NCBI GenBank assembly: GCA_035568175.1
Contig: DATMON010000008.1
Location: 62,001 to 126,000 of the forward strand
DNA: 64,000 nucleotides
Direction of reading: 5' to 3'
Source of the DNA: AV40 sp035568175
GTDB lineage: Bacteria; Verrucomicrobiota; Verrucomicrobiia; Chthoniobacterales; UBA10450
The position numbers were made by a program, and so were the translations under genes. Within the stretch, counting starts at the first letter, position 1. Each line of letters opens with the position of its first letter. The notes under the pieces are model-generated. The model worked only from the letters and a program-made list of their open reading frames with translations, searched no databases and was not told where the DNA came from. This document shows, piece after piece, positions 42,156 through 50,326 of this stretch.

Positions 42156-43922
42156 ATGGTGCAAATGCAGGATGTGATGTCGAAGCCGATGCCGGATTTC
42201 CGGGAAGGCTCCATCGTTAAAGGACGTATTTTGGAAGTTCGGCCGCGCGAAGTGCTGGTCGACATCGGTTACAAATCGGAAGGCGTCATTTCGCTCGCGG
42301 AATTTGAGGACGTAGAAAATTTGGAAGTCGGCGATGAAGTCGACGTGCTGCTCGAGCGATTGGAGAACGACGAGGGGATGGTTGTGCTTTCCAAAGAGAA
42401 AGCCGCCTATCGCCAGAATTGGAACAAGATCGCCGCCGTGTTTCAAGATGACGGCCTGATCAAAGGCAAAGTGAAATCGGTCGTCAAAGGCGGATTGATG
42501 GTGAACATCGGCGTGGAAGCATTTCTGCCCGCGTCGCAGATCGACATCGTGCCGCCGAAAGATTTGCAGCAGTTCGTCGGTAACACTTACGATTTCAAGA
42601 TCGTCAAAATTAACGACGATCGACGCAACGTTGTATTGAGCCGACGCGAATTAATCGAGCAGGAGCGAAGCGAGAAGCGGCAGAAATTCATGGACAGCGT
42701 GAACGTGGGCGACCGCGTCACCGGCACGGTGAAGAATCTGACTGACTTCGGCGCCTTCATCGATCTCGATGGCATGGACGGCTTGCTTCATATCACCGAC
42801 ATGACCTGGGGCCGCCTCGGGCACCCGAGCGAGCTGGTCAAAGTTGGCCAACAACTCGAAGTCCAGGTCCTCGACATTAATAAAGAGAAAGAGCGCGTCT
42901 CGTTAGGTCTAAAGCAGACCCAGAAAAATCCGTGGGACCAGATTGAAGAAAGGTTCCCGGCCGGTCAGAAGGTCAAAGGCAAGATCACCAACCTCGTTCC
43001 GTACGGCGCGTTCGTGGAACTCGAAGAAGGTGTCGAGGGTCTCATTCACGTTTCCGAGCTTTCATGGACGAAGCGAATCATGCGTCCGTCCGATATTTTG
43101 ACGGTTGGCCAGGAAGTCGAAGCCGTCGTCCTCGGTGTGAACAAGGAAGAGCAGAAAATCTCATTGGGCCTGCGCCAGCTCGAACCGAATCCGTGGGACG
43201 AGATTGAGAAGAAATTTACGATTGGCAGCCGGGTGAAGGGAACAATCCGGAACATGACCGCTTACGGCGCGTTTGTGGAACTCGATGAAGGAATCGACGG
43301 CATGATCCACGTTTCGGATTTGAGTTGGACCCGAAAAATCAATCATCCGAGCGAAGTCTTTAAGAAAGGCGACGAAGTCGAAGCCGAAGTCATCGACATC
43401 GATAAAACAAATCAACGAATCAGCCTCGGCATCAAACAGCTGAGCGACGATCCGTGGAAAAACATCGACCAGAAATACAAGATCGGCGATCTGGTGAAAG
43501 GCAACGTGACCAAGCTCGCGAGCTTCGGCGCGTTTGTGCAGCTGGCTGACGACATCGACGGCCTCGTTCACATCTCGCAGTTAAGCGAGGACCACGTCGC
43601 AAAAGTGAAAGACGTGCTCAAGGTCGGTCAGGAAGTCGAAGCGCGCGTCATCAAAGTGGACAAAGTCGAGCGCCGCATCGGGTTGTCGATCAAAGCCGCG
43701 AATTACTCCGAAGAACAATTGCGCAAGGAGGCCGAAACTTTTGACACGCTCCGACCGGGCGAAGACATGGTCGGGTTGGAGAAAGCGTTCGCCGCCGCCG
43801 AGCAGGAAGAATACCGCCCCGGCGAAGCGAAAAAGGAAACGAAGACATCCAAGGAACCAAAAGAAGCCAAGGAGCCGAAGGAATCCAAGCGCGAGTCCAA
43901 AAAAGAGTCGAAGAAGAAGTAG
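42156..43922 (+). CDS. rpsA: 30S ribosomal protein S1
   Basis: A 588-residue protein with six S1/OB-fold RNA-binding repeats at about 18-86, 104-170, 191-259, 276-346, 363-433 and 450-519; the last four are the closely similar type with LHITDMTWGR, IHVSELSWTK, IHVSDLSWTR and VHISQLSEDH. It bridges mRNA to the 30S subunit. The C-terminal 70 residues end in a Lys/Glu/Ser-rich low-complexity tail (SKEPKEAKEPKESK). A strong AAGGAGG is upstream. Transcribed alone; exact 10-mer copies are absent from it, only a single-mismatch copy at 42538. Confidence 0.96.
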   Translation: MVQMQDVMSKPMPDFREGSIVKGRILEVRPREVLVDIGYKSEGVISLAEFEDVENLEVGDEVDVLLERLENDEGMVVLSKEKAAYRQNWNKIAAVFQDDGLIKGKVKSVVKGGLMVNIGVEAFLPASQIDIVPPKDLQQFVGNTYDFKIVKINDDRRNVVLSRRELIEQERSEKRQKFMDSVNVGDRVTGTVKNLTDFGAFIDLDGMDGLLHITDMTWGRLGHPSELVKVGQQLEVQVLDINKEKERVSLGLKQTQKNPWDQIEERFPAGQKVKGKITNLVPYGAFVELEEGVEGLIHVSELSWTKRIMRPSDILTVGQEVEAVVLGVNKEEQKISLGLRQLEPNPWDEIEKKFTIGSRVKGTIRNMTAYGAFVELDEGIDGMIHVSDLSWTRKINHPSEVFKKGDEVEAEVIDIDKTNQRISLGIKQLSDDPWKNIDQKYKIGDLVKGNVTKLASFGAFVQLADDIDGLVHISQLSEDHVAKVKDVLKVGQEVEARVIKVDKVERRIGLSIKAANYSEEQLRKEAETFDTLRPGEDMVGLEKAFAAAEQEEYRPGEAKKETKTSKEPKEAKEPKESKRESKKESKKK

Positions 43923-43946
43923 TTTCGTTGGATCGTTGCGGCAGCT

Positions 43947-44273
43947 ATGTCGCGCAGCTTCAGTCGGGGTCAGCTTCGATTGTTAGTCAACGCCGTTTTG
44001 TTTTCGCTGCTCGCTGCCTGTGGTGGGCCTTCCCGCGAGATTGTCGGCAAATGGCGGACGTCGTCCGATCCGAACTCGCTCGTTTAGGAATTTGCTGACA
44101 ACGGTTTGGTCACGATCGGCCACACTCGGGGCAGATACAGTTTCGGGGACAGCGGGCGAATTAAGATTGAGACACCGTCTGAGAAATCGGTTTATGAAGC
44201 GACGATCTCGTCCGATCACATGACTTTCCTGGAATCGACCGGTTCACGTCTCGAGTTTACCAGAATCAAATAG
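43947..44273 (+). pseudogene. Small lipoprotein gene with internal nonsense codon
   Basis: From ATG 43947 the frame reads a lipoprotein signal (VNAVLFSLLAACGG), then IVGKWRTSSDPNSLV, a TAG at 44085-44087 (codon 47), and continues in the same frame as EFADNGLVTIGHTRGRYSF to TAG 44271. Sequence before and after the stop is consistent with one compact beta-rich protein (DUF5640-like in style), so a single substitution probably broke it. A sequencing error or readthrough is possible. It lies 24 bases after rpsA. Confidence 0.75.
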
Positions 44274-44300
44274 ATCCGAAGCGTATCCCTTGTAGGCAAA

Positions 44301-44338
44301 ACGCCTGGCAGCGAGCATTACCTCGATCCGCCAGGCGT
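44301..44338. terminator. Hairpin between convergent genes
   Basis: ACGCCTGGC (44301-44309) pairs perfectly with GCCAGGCGT (44330-44338), with an inner CGAG/CTCG pair. It lies between the plus-strand lipoprotein pseudogene and the minus-strand secreted protein gene. T runs are weak, so it is terminator-like rather than a textbook terminator. Confidence 0.6.
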
Positions 44339-44386
44339 CGAATTGTTAGCTTGGCTTTAAAATTCGCCAAGCAAAATGTGAACGGT

Positions 44387-44755
44387 TTAGTCGCGATCTT
44401 GCGTTACAATGACTTTATCAACGACCATGTCGTCGCCCTCTTTGAGGTAGTGAACGCGAACCTTCGAATCTTTTTTGATTTTCGAAACTTCGATCACTTT
44501 TCCATCTGAAGTCACGTATGTGACGGTCTTGCCGAACTTGTAGCGAACGGGTTGGTCCGCTTCCGTTTTCAGGAAAAGCTGATGGCCCGGAGTGAATTCC
44601 GTGACCGTGCCTGCAGTTTCGGTTGTGGTGGTGGTGGTTTCACTCACTCCATTGGTCCCCGTAGCAACGGTGGTGGATGAGCTGGATGTTTGCGCGAACG
44701 CCACTGAACCCATCAGGGCTGTGGCAAACGCGACGCTAACGATTGACTTAATCAT
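44387..44755 (-). CDS. Small secreted Thr/Ser-rich protein
   Basis: 122 residues: signal peptide MIKSIVSVAFATALMGSVAFA, a Thr/Ser-rich linker (TTVATGTNGVSETTTTTT), then a compact beta-like domain with TVTEFTPGHQLFLKTEADQP and VRVHYLKEGDDMVVDKVIV. It is a clear paralogue of the protein at 52492-52821. No family is recognised; both are probably periplasmic. A weak copy of a shared upstream box is at 44898-44940. Confidence 0.75.
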   Translation of the reverse strand: MIKSIVSVAFATALMGSVAFAQTSSSSTTVATGTNGVSETTTTTTETAGTVTEFTPGHQLFLKTEADQPVRYKFGKTVTYVTSDGKVIEVSKIKKDSKVRVHYLKEGDDMVVDKVIVTQDRD

Positions 44756-44897
44756 AAAAACTAACTTTCTAGCTTACTGAGTTGCTGCAGTGATCGCAGC
44801 GAAAGGCCATCCGGTTCGTGCTTCCGAAGAATTCGGCGAACCACGGTGGGTAAATAGATGCGGCAGCCACTGTAACTACGGCTTACGTCCCCAGCTA

Positions 44898-44940
44898 GCC
44901 AATACCTTGTAAGCTAGACGCCATACTTCTTAAGCATGAG
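44898..44940 (-). promoter_or_regulatory. Third, weaker copy of a shared upstream box
   Basis: GCCAATACC, 16 bases, ATACTT, 6 bases, ATG: the same spacing as the box at 49269. It is 143 bases upstream of the secreted-protein gene at 44755. The rest of the 329-base gap 44756-45084 holds an imperfect hairpin at 44807-44849 (GGTTCG/CGAACC with inner CCGAA/TTCGG) and nothing else I can name. Confidence 0.4.
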
Positions 44941-45084
44941 GGTAGGCGTATCTGGCTGATGCGATTTTTTAAAACGAGGCAGGAGGCGGCCGCGTGGGCG
45001 AGCGCACATTCGGACTTCATGACCCTCCAGCTTGTTTTGCCCTGGATCTTGCTCAGGACCGACCGAGCCGTAGTTCGCTATGGA

Positions 45085-46074
45085 TCAACCTAAGAGGACG
45101 TTGAAGGCTCGAGTTTCTCGTTCCGCTAAGAGGATTTTGTCTGCCGGGACGCGGCGCAAATTTCGAGTGAGTCCAAATTTTGAAAGCGTCCAGATGAGCC
45201 ACTTCGTTGGATCAAACTGCCAAGGCTTTACGCCGTTGCGGTAGTCATGTTGAAACTCGTGGTGATAGTTATGATAGCCTTCGCCCATCGTGAAAAGGGC
45301 AAGGAGAAGCGAATCGCGCGCCGAGCATTTTTTGGAATACGGCTGCCGTCCCATGATGTGGCATGCGCTGTTAATTAGAAATGTACAGTGTTGCAGGACA
45401 ACGATTCGCGTAACTCCCGCAAATAAAAAAGCGCCAAGTGCGCCGAGGCACCCATTCCACAGAAAACCGAGTACGGCTGGCAGGCCAAAACTTACGATGA
45501 CCGCAATCCACTGGACATGGCGATCTTGCCAGCAGACAAGCTTGTCCTTTTGGAGATCAGCCACGTTGTCGTATGGCTCCTCGTTGTTCAGCTTGAAAAG
45601 CAGCCAGCCTATATGCGCGTGGAAAAAGCCTTTCGAAATGCAATACGGATCATCGTCATGATCGACATGTTTGTGGTGGCGACGATGCTCGCTTGCCCAC
45701 ATCAAGACTGAGTTTTCGAAAGCGGCTGCGCCGAAGATCACCGTGAAAAGCCGGATTGGCCAGCTTGCCTGGAACGCGATGTGCGAAAAAAGCCGATGGT
45801 AACCGATGGTGATGCTGAAGCCGCAGGCCCAGAGCATCGCGAAGAAAAGTGCGACCTGAAACCAGTCGAGACCGAAATGATAGAAATAGAGCGGAACAGC
45901 GGTCATCGTTAATATAAGTGTCCCGATAAGGAACGAACTGGTTATCCAATTGATGCGATCGAGCGGTAAACCCAACACTGACCGCTTTGAGGTCGCCGGT
46001 GGTTTGTCTGCCAACATGAGATGGGGGCGATCTAGTGTCCCAATGGTTGGTTTATCGGAAATTGCCGTCGTCAT
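45085..46074 (-). CDS. Acyl-CoA/acyl-lipid delta-9-type fatty acid desaturase
   Basis: A 329-residue di-iron membrane desaturase. All three histidine boxes are present: HRLFSH (about 93-98), EHRRHHKHVD (about 129-138) and YHNYHHEFQHDYRNG near 270. Hydrophobic pairs lie at about 45-85 and 180-225. The layout matches stearoyl-CoA-type desaturases that introduce the first double bond into saturated acyl chains; the acyl carrier is not visible. Isolated gene, 28 bases after the small unknown protein gene at 46102. Confidence 0.93.
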   Translation of the reverse strand: MTTAISDKPTIGTLDRPHLMLADKPPATSKRSVLGLPLDRINWITSSFLIGTLILTMTAVPLYFYHFGLDWFQVALFFAMLWACGFSITIGYHRLFSHIAFQASWPIRLFTVIFGAAAFENSVLMWASEHRRHHKHVDHDDDPYCISKGFFHAHIGWLLFKLNNEEPYDNVADLQKDKLVCWQDRHVQWIAVIVSFGLPAVLGFLWNGCLGALGAFLFAGVTRIVVLQHCTFLINSACHIMGRQPYSKKCSARDSLLLALFTMGEGYHNYHHEFQHDYRNGVKPWQFDPTKWLIWTLSKFGLTRNLRRVPADKILLAERETRAFNVLLG

Positions 46075-46101
46075 TTACTAGATTCTCGCTGAGCTAACCT
46101 C

Positions 46102-46344
46102 TTATGCCGCCACCCGATATTCGGGGAATGAATCAGCGATTTGAGCTCCATTATCTTGTAGCGCGAACTGGGCCATATTTGTTGGAATCGGGTGCGTCGT
46201 AAGCTTTTCTAGTGATCTTGTTAAAGTCGGGAGAAGCCGAATCAGGTCTGCGCCCACCCGTCTGGAGCGCACACGGCGATATTTTTTGTTCACCCCATGT
46301 TGCAGCGCATAAAGAGCGCCGTTTTCAGTGATAGTGAGTTCCAT
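46102..46344 (-). CDS. Small hypothetical protein, 80 aa
   Basis: From ATG 46344, 80 residues (MELTITENGALYALQHGVNK at the start), basic in the middle and without signal peptide or known motif. The open frame extends to 46554 but that extension overlaps the preceding gene in another frame. It follows the histidine-kinase-related small gene by 4 bases, which suggests one transcript osmC-kinase-46349-46102. Function unknown. Confidence 0.55.
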   Translation of the reverse strand: MELTITENGALYALQHGVNKKYRRVRSRRVGADLIRLLPTLTRSLEKLTTHPIPTNMAQFALQDNGAQIADSFPEYRVAA

Positions 46345-46348
46345 AGGA

Positions 46349-46750
46349 TTACGTCTGTTCGTTCGTCGAATTGATGGAAGCCACAGTACCGGGCTTCTCC
46401 CCAGAAGGCGGACCGCTTTCGATCCGAAGAGGGCCTTGTCCGGCAAGAGCGGAAAGCTCATTGAAGAACTGAACAAGGCGTTGAAAATTCTTTCGGACGT
46501 GTCGGAACGCTGCCTCGTCGAAATCGGACGGCGCTTCGTGCAACGGTCGGACACGTGCGAGCTCGTGCCCCAATTCCATCAAGCTGAGCATCGACCCCAT
46601 TGACATCAGTGGAATGCGCAAGGTTTGCGAGTGCGCGATCAGCCATGCGTCTTTCGTGCTATTGGAAAGCTCAAGCGCCGGCAGATTCTCTCCATTTTGG
46701 GTGCGGGCATGGTGAGATCTTGCCAGTTTTTTCGGAACGCTTGTTCTCAT
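46349..46750 (-). CDS. DHp-domain-only paralogue of the adjacent histidine kinase, no phospho-His
   Basis: About 133 residues from ATG 46750. Residues 26-103 align without gaps at the start to the dimerisation and phosphotransfer domain of the kinase upstream: LELSNSTKDAWLIAHSQTLR against LELAVKAKDEANAVLFHELR there. They continue as IPLMSMGSMLSLMELGHE against NPLAAISSMIDLLEIGHD, with NFQRLVQFFNELS against NVQSLVRLVDELL further on. The phospho-accepting His174 of the kinase is Gln42 here, and there is no ATPase domain. DNA just upstream (46755-46790) repeats the 3' end of osmC, showing a tandem duplication of the osmC-kinase junction. It could form mixed dimers and damp the kinase; that is inference. 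Confidence 0.75.
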   Translation of the reverse strand: MRTSVPKKLARSHHARTQNGENLPALELSNSTKDAWLIAHSQTLRIPLMSMGSMLSLMELGHELARVRPLHEAPSDFDEAAFRHVRKNFQRLVQFFNELSALAGQGPLRIESGPPSGEKPGTVASINSTNEQT

Positions 46751-46784
46751 AGATCGAGAGGCCGCGGTCATTGAGATGTTGGTA

Positions 46785-48134
46785 TTAAACCGCTGCATGA
46801 TTGGGCTGCTCGCTCTCGACACCGTCGTTGAAAAATATTCCTGCATGGTGCTTGGCTCCGTTAGCGGAAGCCGCAGACGTTTCGGTATTGGAACCGTTTG
46901 GAATGTCGGCCTGCATGGCTTTTCCCGAAACCGAACCGCCGATTTGGAAACGCGCAGTAAACTTCGCGCCTCTACCTCGTCCCTCGCTCTCTACTTCCAG
47001 ACTGCCGCCATGCGCTTTCGTTAAAGTGCGCGCGATCGAAAGGCCGAGACCCAGACCGCCGTAGCGCGAATGGATAGACGAATCCCCTTGCTCGAACGGC
47101 GAAAAGATTCGCGAGAAGGCGTCTGCCGGAATGCCGATCCCGGTATCGCTCACTTCAATGACCAACTTGCCGCCTGGCTCATTGCGCGTGAAGATCGAAA
47201 CCTTGCCGCCTTGGGGCGTGAACTTCAGCGCATTCCCAATTAAATTCGACAGAACCTGTTCGAGCTTGAGCGCATCGGCTCGGATGTGGCTATGCCGGGC
47301 CTGCAATCGGAGGTCGATCCCAATTCTCGTCCTGTCTTGGTGACTCTCGAGATTCTTGAGGGCGAAGCGAATCACCTCGTGCGCGTCCACCTTCACCAGC
47401 TTCAGCCCGATGGCCTCGTTCGCGACATGAGTGAAGTCGAGCAATTCATCGACCAGACGCACGAGACTTTGAACATTGCGGCGGATGAACGCCAGGGCGG
47501 ACTTATCGAACAGCGGTGGCAATTCCGCCCGGTCGGGCGCGCCCACGGTATCGTGACCTATCTCTAGCAAGTCGATCATTGACGAGATGGCCGCGAGCGG
47601 ATTGCGGAGCTCGTGGAAGAGTACAGCGTTCGCTTCATCTTTTGCTTTGACTGCGAGCTCGAGCGTATGGGCGTGGCTCTTGGACGCCGCCTGAAATTGA
47701 GCCCGCGCCGTGATATCGCGGATGTTGCATTGGATCACTTTGGCTGAGCCGACAAAGTAGACGTTACTGACAAACTCGACCTGGATCTCCTTGCCGGTCT
47801 TCGTCCGGAGCGGCAGATTTTCGTAACGGATATACTCCTCCGTTTGCAGTTTTTCGAAAGCGGCCTGGTTCGCTGCGATGTCTTCGAACAGCCCGATCTC
47901 CCAAAGCTGGAGGCCGATTACGCTTTCGAACGGATAGTCGAGCAAATCGAGCAGAAACGGATTCACATCGATGATCTTGCCGCTATCGGCGTCGAGGATC
48001 AGGATGCCGTCCTGCGCGGTTTCGAATAAGCGGCGGTAGCGCAACTCCGATACACCCGCGCCGAGCTCCAACGAGTTCCCTCTGCCGCTGGCCGGCATGA
48101 GCTTGGCCTGGTTAATCGATGCAGGTGCTATCAT
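46785..48134 (-). CDS. Cytosolic PAS-containing sensor histidine kinase
   Basis: A 449-residue kinase without membrane segment. A PAS domain spans about 30-145 (LFETAQDGILILDADSGKII). The DHp H-box is FHELRNPLAAIS with His174, and the ATPase domain has N box LIGNALKFT, DTGIGIP and GLGLGLSIA. The last 45 residues are low complexity. The sensed signal is not visible; no response regulator gene is in the neighbourhood. Its ATG overlaps the osmC stop (48131-48134), so it is made with a peroxidase-type protein, hinting at a stress role. A DHp-only paralogue follows. Confidence 0.92.
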   Translation of the reverse strand: MIAPASINQAKLMPASGRGNSLELGAGVSELRYRRLFETAQDGILILDADSGKIIDVNPFLLDLLDYPFESVIGLQLWEIGLFEDIAANQAAFEKLQTEEYIRYENLPLRTKTGKEIQVEFVSNVYFVGSAKVIQCNIRDITARAQFQAASKSHAHTLELAVKAKDEANAVLFHELRNPLAAISSMIDLLEIGHDTVGAPDRAELPPLFDKSALAFIRRNVQSLVRLVDELLDFTHVANEAIGLKLVKVDAHEVIRFALKNLESHQDRTRIGIDLRLQARHSHIRADALKLEQVLSNLIGNALKFTPQGGKVSIFTRNEPGGKLVIEVSDTGIGIPADAFSRIFSPFEQGDSSIHSRYGGLGLGLSIARTLTKAHGGSLEVESEGRGRGAKFTARFQIGGSVSGKAMQADIPNGSNTETSAASANGAKHHAGIFFNDGVESEQPNHAAV

Positions 48135-48556
48135 GGGTCGAGACTTGCGGTCATTGAGATATTTGTCTTAAGGAGGCGGGCGATGGGGCAGTTTGTTTTT
48201 GCCGTGAGCGCCGCATCCATGAAACGCGCTTGCGAGGCGTCCGGAACGTTTGCGTGGACATCGAGTTGCACGTGGGTGAGCGTCCAGCCTGCAGTCAGAT
48301 CTTCCAGAGTCGCCGTGGCAGTTGTTTCAATGCTCTTGGGGTGAAAACCGGAGAGACCGAGCTCATTGGACAGGGCCATTGAAAAACATCCGCCCAGTGA
48401 GGCGGCTATGAGCTCATCTGGATTGGTTCCGATGCCTTCCGCGAAACGCGTCCGAAAAGAATATTGCGTTTCCGAAAGAACGCCACTTTCGGTAGTTAAT
48501 GTCCCTTGGCCCTGATGAAGGGTTCCTTTCCAAACAGCCGCTGCGTTTCGATTCAT
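48131..48556 (-). CDS. OsmC/Ohr family peroxidase-like protein
   Basis: About 141 residues from ATG 48556 (MNRNAAAVWKGTLHQGQG); an ATG three codons earlier is possible. OsmC-type proteins reduce organic peroxides with two Cys; both are present, in ASLGGCFSMAL and AKTNCPIARLL. NPDELIAASLGGCF is the family signature. First gene of the run leading to the histidine kinase. A conserved upstream box is at 48594-48640. Confidence 0.92.
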   Translation of the reverse strand: MNRNAAAVWKGTLHQGQGTLTTESGVLSETQYSFRTRFAEGIGTNPDELIAASLGGCFSMALSNELGLSGFHPKSIETTATATLEDLTAGWTLTHVQLDVHANVPDASQARFMDAALTAKTNCPIARLLKTNISMTASLDP

Positions 48557-48593
48557 AAAGAGCAAGTGGCATTAGCCCTTCGCTGGTTGTCCG

Positions 48594-48640
48594 GCCAATA
48601 TCTTCTTGGTAGCACGTAATACTTTTCAGGCATGGCAGTC
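48594..48640 (-). promoter_or_regulatory. Conserved upstream box, copy 1 (osmC)
   Basis: GCCAATATCTTCTTGGTAGC followed by ACGTAATACTTTTCAGGCAT and GGCAGTC. About 40 of 48 positions match the box at 49269. It contains CCAA-N7-TTGG, a possible regulator dyad, and ends 38 bases before the osmC start. On the minus strand AAGTAT and TATTGG are spaced like -35 and -10 elements. Confidence 0.65.
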
Positions 48641-48701
48641 CGCTTGTGGACGGGCGGCTTATATTATTTCGACGGCTATCCCGCGCCGGAGGAACAAAAG
48701 T

Positions 48702-48732
48702 AAAAGAGGCACGCTTGGCGCGTGCCCCTTTT
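48702..48732. terminator. Bidirectional terminator hairpin
   Basis: AAAAGA-GGCACGC, loop, GCGTGCC-CCTTTT. A 7-bp GC stem extended by A/T flanks on both sides. It is 22 bases beyond the stop of the small lipoprotein gene on the minus strand. Confidence 0.8.
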
Positions 48733-48753
48733 GAACGAAATCGACGCTGCCGC

Positions 48754-48924
48754 TTAGTAACCCGTGGTGTGGGTTGTCGTCGTCTGCGTAGCCGTTGGTT
48801 GCGTCACCGTTGTCTGACGCGTGGTCGTGGTTGACTGGGTGGCCGTCTTATCCGACGCGCACGAAGTCAACATCACGCCCGCGAGTATTGAAAAGAGCGA
48901 GATAACACTGGTAAGTTTTTTCAT
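48754..48924 (-). CDS. Small Thr-rich lipoprotein, 56 aa
   Basis: Read directly from the minus strand: ATG 48924 to TAA 48754. MKKLTSVISLFSILAGVMLT is a lipoprotein signal with the lipobox ending LTSC, followed by about 33 residues rich in Thr and Gln with little else (STTTTRQTTVTQPTATQTTT). Probably an envelope lipoprotein with an unstructured stalk. Directly follows the secreted gene at 48948-49244. No homologue is recognised. Confidence 0.72.
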   Translation of the reverse strand: MKKLTSVISLFSILAGVMLTSCASDKTATQSTTTTRQTTVTQPTATQTTTTHTTGY

Positions 48925-48947
48925 AATTGGTTTTCGATGTCGCCAGC

Positions 48948-49244
48948 TTATCGGCGGTCGCCGTCGCGCTCGTCGCTTTGTCGATAATCAGAACGGCCAT
49001 TCCAGTCGTGCTGACGGTGTTCCCCACGGACGTACTGGCCGTGAATCCAATGATGCCCGAAGCGCGACATATGGCCCGGGACCCAAATCATTTCATAGCC
49101 GCCATCCCAATAGCGGGCGCCATGGTTGTAGAACGGCCGGTCGCCAATCTGGATTGAAATGCCATCCGCTCGCAAAGCGGCTGGAGTGAGAATGCTCGCC
49201 GCAATAACGGCCACGAGCAGAAGTTTGTTTTTAATCATTCTCAT
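48948..49244 (-). CDS. Small secreted His/Tyr-rich protein
   Basis: About 98 residues from ATG 49244. Signal peptide MIKNKLLLVAVIAASILTPA and AALRADG, then a short domain with ISIQIGDRPFYNHGARYWDG and YEMIWVPGHMSRFGHHWIHG, ending in a charged Arg/Asp tail. The YWDGGYEMIWVPGH pattern is, from memory, common in small verrucomicrobial envelope proteins of unknown role. Its upstream region carries the conserved box at 49269. Confidence 0.75.
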   Translation of the reverse strand: MRMIKNKLLLVAVIAASILTPAALRADGISIQIGDRPFYNHGARYWDGGYEMIWVPGHMSRFGHHWIHGQYVRGEHRQHDWNGRSDYRQSDERDGDRR

Positions 49245-49268
49245 ATTAACCACACGCCTAATGTGCCA

Positions 49269-49315
49269 GCCAATACCGTCTTGGTAGCACGTTATACTTT
49301 TTTGGTATGGCCGTC
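49269..49315. promoter_or_regulatory. Conserved upstream box, copy 2 (secreted gene / LysR gene)
   Basis: GCCAATACCGTCTTGGTAGC, ACGTTATACTTTTTTGGTAT, GGCCGTC: near-identical to the osmC box at 48594. It stands in the gap between the minus-strand secreted gene (25 bases from its start) and the plus-strand LysR gene. A location beside a LysR gene suggests that regulator binds here and upstream of osmC. Confidence 0.65.
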
Positions 49316-49352
49316 TTTCCGGGCCTAGCTAAAATGAGTGTCTCGGTCTCCA

Positions 49353-50246
49353 ATGGAACTTCGTCATCTGCGCTACTTCGTCAGCGTCGCGGAAGCGCTC
49401 AGCTTCACGAAAGCCGCCGAAAAGCTCCACACCGCGCAGCCTTCGCTCTCCCGGCAGATCAAGGATCTTGAAGCTGAGCTTGGTGTCCGGCTTCTCAATC
49501 GCACAAAACAGTCGGTCAAGCTGACAGATCAGGGCCGCTCATTTCTGGCCGACGCCAAACGCGTTCTTGCTCTCGCCGCCGAAACTGTAGAGTCGGTCCG
49601 ACGATTACACACTGGCGAAGTCCGCGCACTCAATGTTGGTTACGTCAGCAATCTCTTTTACGATCTTTTGCCGAAGACTCTCGCTTCATTTCATCAATCG
49701 TTCCCCACCGTTTCGGTTAATCTCTTCGATATGTCGTGCGGTGAGCAGTTTCGTGCGCTTGAAGATGGCAAGCTCGATCTCGGTTTCGTCGGATTACACG
49801 AGCCAATTGCACGGCGCGGATTGGAATTCCGAACCATTGCGTCCTATCAAACAGTCGCCGCCTTGCCGAAAGACAATCCGTTGGCGAGCAAAACAACGGT
49901 CGAGCTGAAAGCTCTCTCGCCCATGTTTTTTATCGGAATGTCCGAAGCGAGCTACCCTGGCTATCGTGATTGGTTAACCAAGACCTGTCAGCGCGCGGCC
50001 TTCACGCCCAAAGTTTTGCAGGATGTCGATCTTGAACGAACGATGATTCATGCCGTAGCCGGAGGATTGGGGGTTGCTCTCGTCCCAGAGCAATTGAAAA
50101 AACTGGAGCACGAAAATGTGGTGTTCCGGCCAGTCAATCCCACCGTCGGGACGGAAGGCTGTGTCGCGTGGAGGAGCGGAAATCCATCGGATGCTCTCAA
50201 GGCGTACGTGCAGATCGTCGAGCAAGTCGGCCGTAGCATCCGTTAA
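49353..50246 (+). CDS. LysR family transcriptional regulator
   Basis: About 297 residues from ATG 49353 (MELRHLRYFVSVAEALSFTK); five more codons upstream are open. The winged helix-turn-helix is AAEKLHTAQPSLSRQIKDLE at about 19-38 and LGVRLLNRTKQSVKLTDQG; the effector-binding domain follows from about 90 to the end. The family responds to small metabolites. It is transcribed divergently from the secreted gene, with the conserved box between them, the usual setting for autoregulation. Confidence 0.93.
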   Translation: MELRHLRYFVSVAEALSFTKAAEKLHTAQPSLSRQIKDLEAELGVRLLNRTKQSVKLTDQGRSFLADAKRVLALAAETVESVRRLHTGEVRALNVGYVSNLFYDLLPKTLASFHQSFPTVSVNLFDMSCGEQFRALEDGKLDLGFVGLHEPIARRGLEFRTIASYQTVAALPKDNPLASKTTVELKALSPMFFIGMSEASYPGYRDWLTKTCQRAAFTPKVLQDVDLERTMIHAVAGGLGVALVPEQLKKLEHENVVFRPVNPTVGTEGCVAWRSGNPSDALKAYVQIVEQVGRSIR

Positions 50247-50326
50247 AACTGGCAACGGCCACACCGTCGCGCCATTGTTACGTTCTCTGTCGAAGCAGAA
50301 GATAGGGGCTACTTTAAGAGAACCAT

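Noticed and set aside
44085..44087. UAG readthrough as pyrrolysine or other recoding
   Set aside because: No pyl genes or recoding element in view; a simple nonsense mutation explains it better.
44800..44940. Possible cobalamin riboswitch on the plus strand (GCCACTGTAAC and AGCCAATACC resemble conserved boxes)
   Set aside because: No plus-strand gene follows, the other conserved segments and spacing are missing, and the AGCCAATACC part belongs to the upstream-box family.
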